From Paralvinella palmiformis (taxonomy: Eukaryota > Annelida > Polychaeta > Terebellida > Alvinellidae): a stretch of 64,000 nucleotides of DNA. Of the stretch, positions 61,722 to 64,000 are shown in pieces (position 1 is the first letter of the stretch; the number at the start of each line of letters is the position of its first letter). The position numbers were made by a program, and so were the translations under genes. The notes beneath the pieces are model-generated. The model ran no database searches. It saw only the letters and a list, made by a program, of their open reading frames with translations, and was not told the DNA's origin. Location: assembly GCA_025642065.1 (NCBI GenBank), contig JAODUP010000462.1, positions 52,501-116,500 on the forward strand. Reading direction: 5' to 3'.

Positions 61722-61798
61722 CTACTTCTAATACTACTTCTAATACTACTACTACTGCTACTACTACTACTGCTACTACTACTATTACTGCTAGTACT
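61722..61798 (+). repeat. (TAC)n trinucleotide tract
   Basis: Imperfect TACTAC/TGCTAC units; the poly-serine open frame on the other strand comes from this. Confidence 0.93.
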
Positions 61799-63599
61799 TT
61801 TCATAGTTTGTAAAAGTAGATCAACATCTGATTACATTTGTGCGTGTGTGTGTGTGTATGAAGCTACGCAGGATCTAGATTATTTGGGACAACGTATGAA
61901 CGTCTGCAGAATCTAATAAACTTATCTGCGACTAGCCACCAAAATCTCATGTCGCTAGATACATTAAAATCACACGGTTGTTTATCAGGAGATATTTCTG
62001 AGTAAAACAGTTTTATAATACACCAAAGTTGGCATCTTTTAGGTCAAATTTTAAGTTTCTCAAAGCCAGCTGAAGATGTACATGAGAAAAAAATGCAGGA
62101 AAAACAAACTCTCCACTGAAATTATTATCATTACTGCTTTCTAAGACACATCTGAAACTAGGTATTTTTGTTCAATCCCCACTATCAATACAATAAAATA
62201 CAATAAAATATTTAACACATCTGACAGTGAACAGATCGAGACTCGTTTGACAAACATCCATCAACACAAATAGCAGCGTTTTCTTCATCTGGTATTATAA
62301 ATAATAATGGCACATTTATTAATCAGGATTTTTTAAATGTGAGACATAAGTTCGTGAATACCTTTTCCTAAAATGAATACAAACACACACACAAACACAC
62401 ACACACAAAATATATAAATCAGCTCTTCTGAATTGACCACGTTTTCAATATGAAATGCCTTAAATGAGCTCAGGATGCAAGAGAAGAGGTAAAACTACAA
62501 TTGCCCCTAAAACCTAACCATTAACCAAAAAAAAACAAAAAAAACTCGGTTTTACATAATCTATAATAAATATTAACGTAAAATTTAAAAATAAATTTAT
62601 CATTATTCGTCATTTGTATTCTAACTATAAGTTCAGTTTTGTACAAAGTGTTGTTAAAATTAGAAGCTGCTTTAACAAAACAAAACAAAAAATGTAAAAT
62701 AAGCCACTTATTATATAGTATATTTTGCATTTATGACATTTAAATGCAACGCAAAATGCTTGCCCTTGTTTGCCTGCGTGCGTGCGTGGACGTGCACACA
62801 TGCACGTATGCGTGTGATAGGTAAGGCCTTGAACAAAAGACAAAAAACTCTGTGAGATAAGAAGCCGGATGATGTGAATAATGCCTGACTTCATCGTGTC
62901 TTCTCATGTGAAGTGAACTGTAACATATTTCATAATTCGCGATGAATGACATGCAATGAAAAAAGTAAGGGAAGGATTCATTTCTAAGAGACAAGTTTCT
63001 TATCTCCGTCAACCATCTTCTTCGTATGAAGGAGGCAGGTGTGGTAAATTACCCGCAGACCATCTCTTGGGGTGTCCAATTTGGTAGGTAATACAACGTA
63101 CAATATAAGATCATGAACACACACACACACACATACATACGTACATACGCAAGCACACACACACACGCACACATACCCCGGCACTTCCACCAAGACACGT
63201 CATTATTGGCTGTTAACTGTCCAATTGACAATTGACAGCGGAGACATTAAACGTTAAAAAACATCTAGCCTCTGGCATTCAGAATGTGAGAAACATGACT
63301 TTTCATGGTCATTGTTAAACAAACAGGAAACCATACAATTCAGATCATGTTTACATGGTGCAAACTTATACAGACGTGAATAACTGTAGCTTCTGTAATT
63401 TCCTGTGTCGGCCTGTGTCATCATCGATGTCGTGGCATATCCTGTGTAGTTGAGTTTTCATCATATCGCAATCTGGCAATACTTTTTAAATGCGTTTTTA
63501 TTAAATATTTTCTTTTATATCACTCTCCACAAATGTTTGTCAATAGAGTAACTGTATACCTTACGGGGGCCAGAAACATGGTTAAATATGGTAAATCTC

Positions 63600-63661
63600 T
63601 AATGTGGAAAAACAAAGTTCTTAGCCATGAGTCATGGCTAAGAACTTTGCTTTCCACATTA
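63600..63661. repeat. 62-bp near-perfect palindrome
   Basis: Arms of about 30 bp around a single G (63631): 18 continuous pairs next to the centre (CAAAGTTCTTAGCCATGA), one mismatch, one bulged A, then 8 more pairs ending TAATGTGG. It lies 290 bp downstream (in transcription terms) of the KMKK exon's donor. Confidence 0.95.
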
Positions 63662-63948
63662 AACTGTTCCTCATGGCCCATGAGCAACATTCAAATATCT
63701 AAAGTTTTCTCACTCATCAATCACGATTTGTGGGGAAAAAGCAACAGCCAAATTAAAAAAAAGACCCAAGTGAACAAATAACTAGGCCAAGGTCACATCA
63801 TTACCTGTAATGAGGTGTTAGTTTCAGATCTGAAACAACAGATGGACAGTTTCACATCTGAAACAACCGATGTTTCCCATATGATAGATGTGGTCCATTA
63901 TAGAGCACTCAGGATATATCAATAAAATTGAGAAAAAAGACTACTCAC

Positions 63949-64000
63949 TTTTTCATCTTTTTGGCATTGAACTTGATCTGGAAAGCGGTGGTCAGTAAGA
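63949..64000 (-). CDS. EVI5: EVI5-like Rab GTPase-activating protein, internal exon (5' part outside window)
   Basis: First exon of the gene in transcription order, cut by the right edge of the window. On the minus strand the visible part reads LLTTAFQIKFNAKKMKK with two bases (AA) of the next codon, then the donor GTGAGT. This resembles the EVI5 stretch between the TBC domain and the coiled coil (vertebrate form: a similar AYQVKY..KKMKK). The intron is phase 2; the next exon starts with A and completes a lysine codon, giving KMKK-LEKEY as in EVI5. EVI5 family proteins are TBC-domain Rab GAPs linked to Rab11 and to centrosome and midbody function in other animals; the GAP domain itself is not in this window. 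A TTTCCAG inside the exon looks like an acceptor, but the homology runs through it, so I place the exon start beyond position 64000. EVI5 and EVI5L cannot be told apart here. Confidence 0.85.

Overview
This is eukaryotic (animal) DNA and almost all of it is non-coding. It shows GT-AG introns, very dense simple-sequence repeats, tRNA-derived SINEs with ATC- or ACTC-type tails, two dead LINE reverse-transcriptase tails, and no operons or ribosome binding sites. The repeat style (tRNA-headed SINEs ending in CATCATC or CACTCACTC, long AT/GT/CT tracts) fits a lophotrochozoan, plausibly a gastropod mollusc. That placement is inference from repeat style only; no rRNA, mitochondrial or other diagnostic gene is present.

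The one gene I can identify is on the minus strand and runs right to left through the whole window. Five short exons (63949-64000, 19816-19876, 18428-18481, 3915-4089, 2715-2882) join in phase and encode a continuous coiled coil that I recognise as the part of EVI5/EVI5L just after the Rab-GAP (TBC) domain. The TBC domain must lie beyond the right edge and the rest of the C-terminal coiled coil beyond the left edge. The exons are separated by introns of about 44 kb, 1.3 kb, 14.3 kb and 1.0 kb, so the window is essentially the intronic landscape of an EVI5 orthologue.

The 44-kb intron contains one further convincing coding block, a 183-codon open frame on the same strand (33800-34351). It ends in a strong splice donor, and both its ends are in the phase needed for insertion between the flanking EVI5 exons. 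Its 5' part overlaps an old SINE, which seems to supply a pyrimidine tract and candidate acceptor sites. It is either an EVI5 cassette exon or an exon of a nested unknown gene, and is the most interesting object here.

The remainder is repeats. SINE family A has a shared 3' body, an ATC tail and two different tRNA-like heads; it has about 17 copies or pieces. Family B has an ACTC-type tail and about 10 copies. Family C has one copy, split by a nested family A element, with both target-site duplications visible. Family D has one copy with an 11-bp target-site duplication. There are also about ten minisatellites (units 19-85 bp), several near-perfect palindromes with almost no loop, and dozens of microsatellites, some forming long alternating purine-pyrimidine tracts. 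I see no rRNA gene, intact tRNA gene, CRISPR array or intact transposon.
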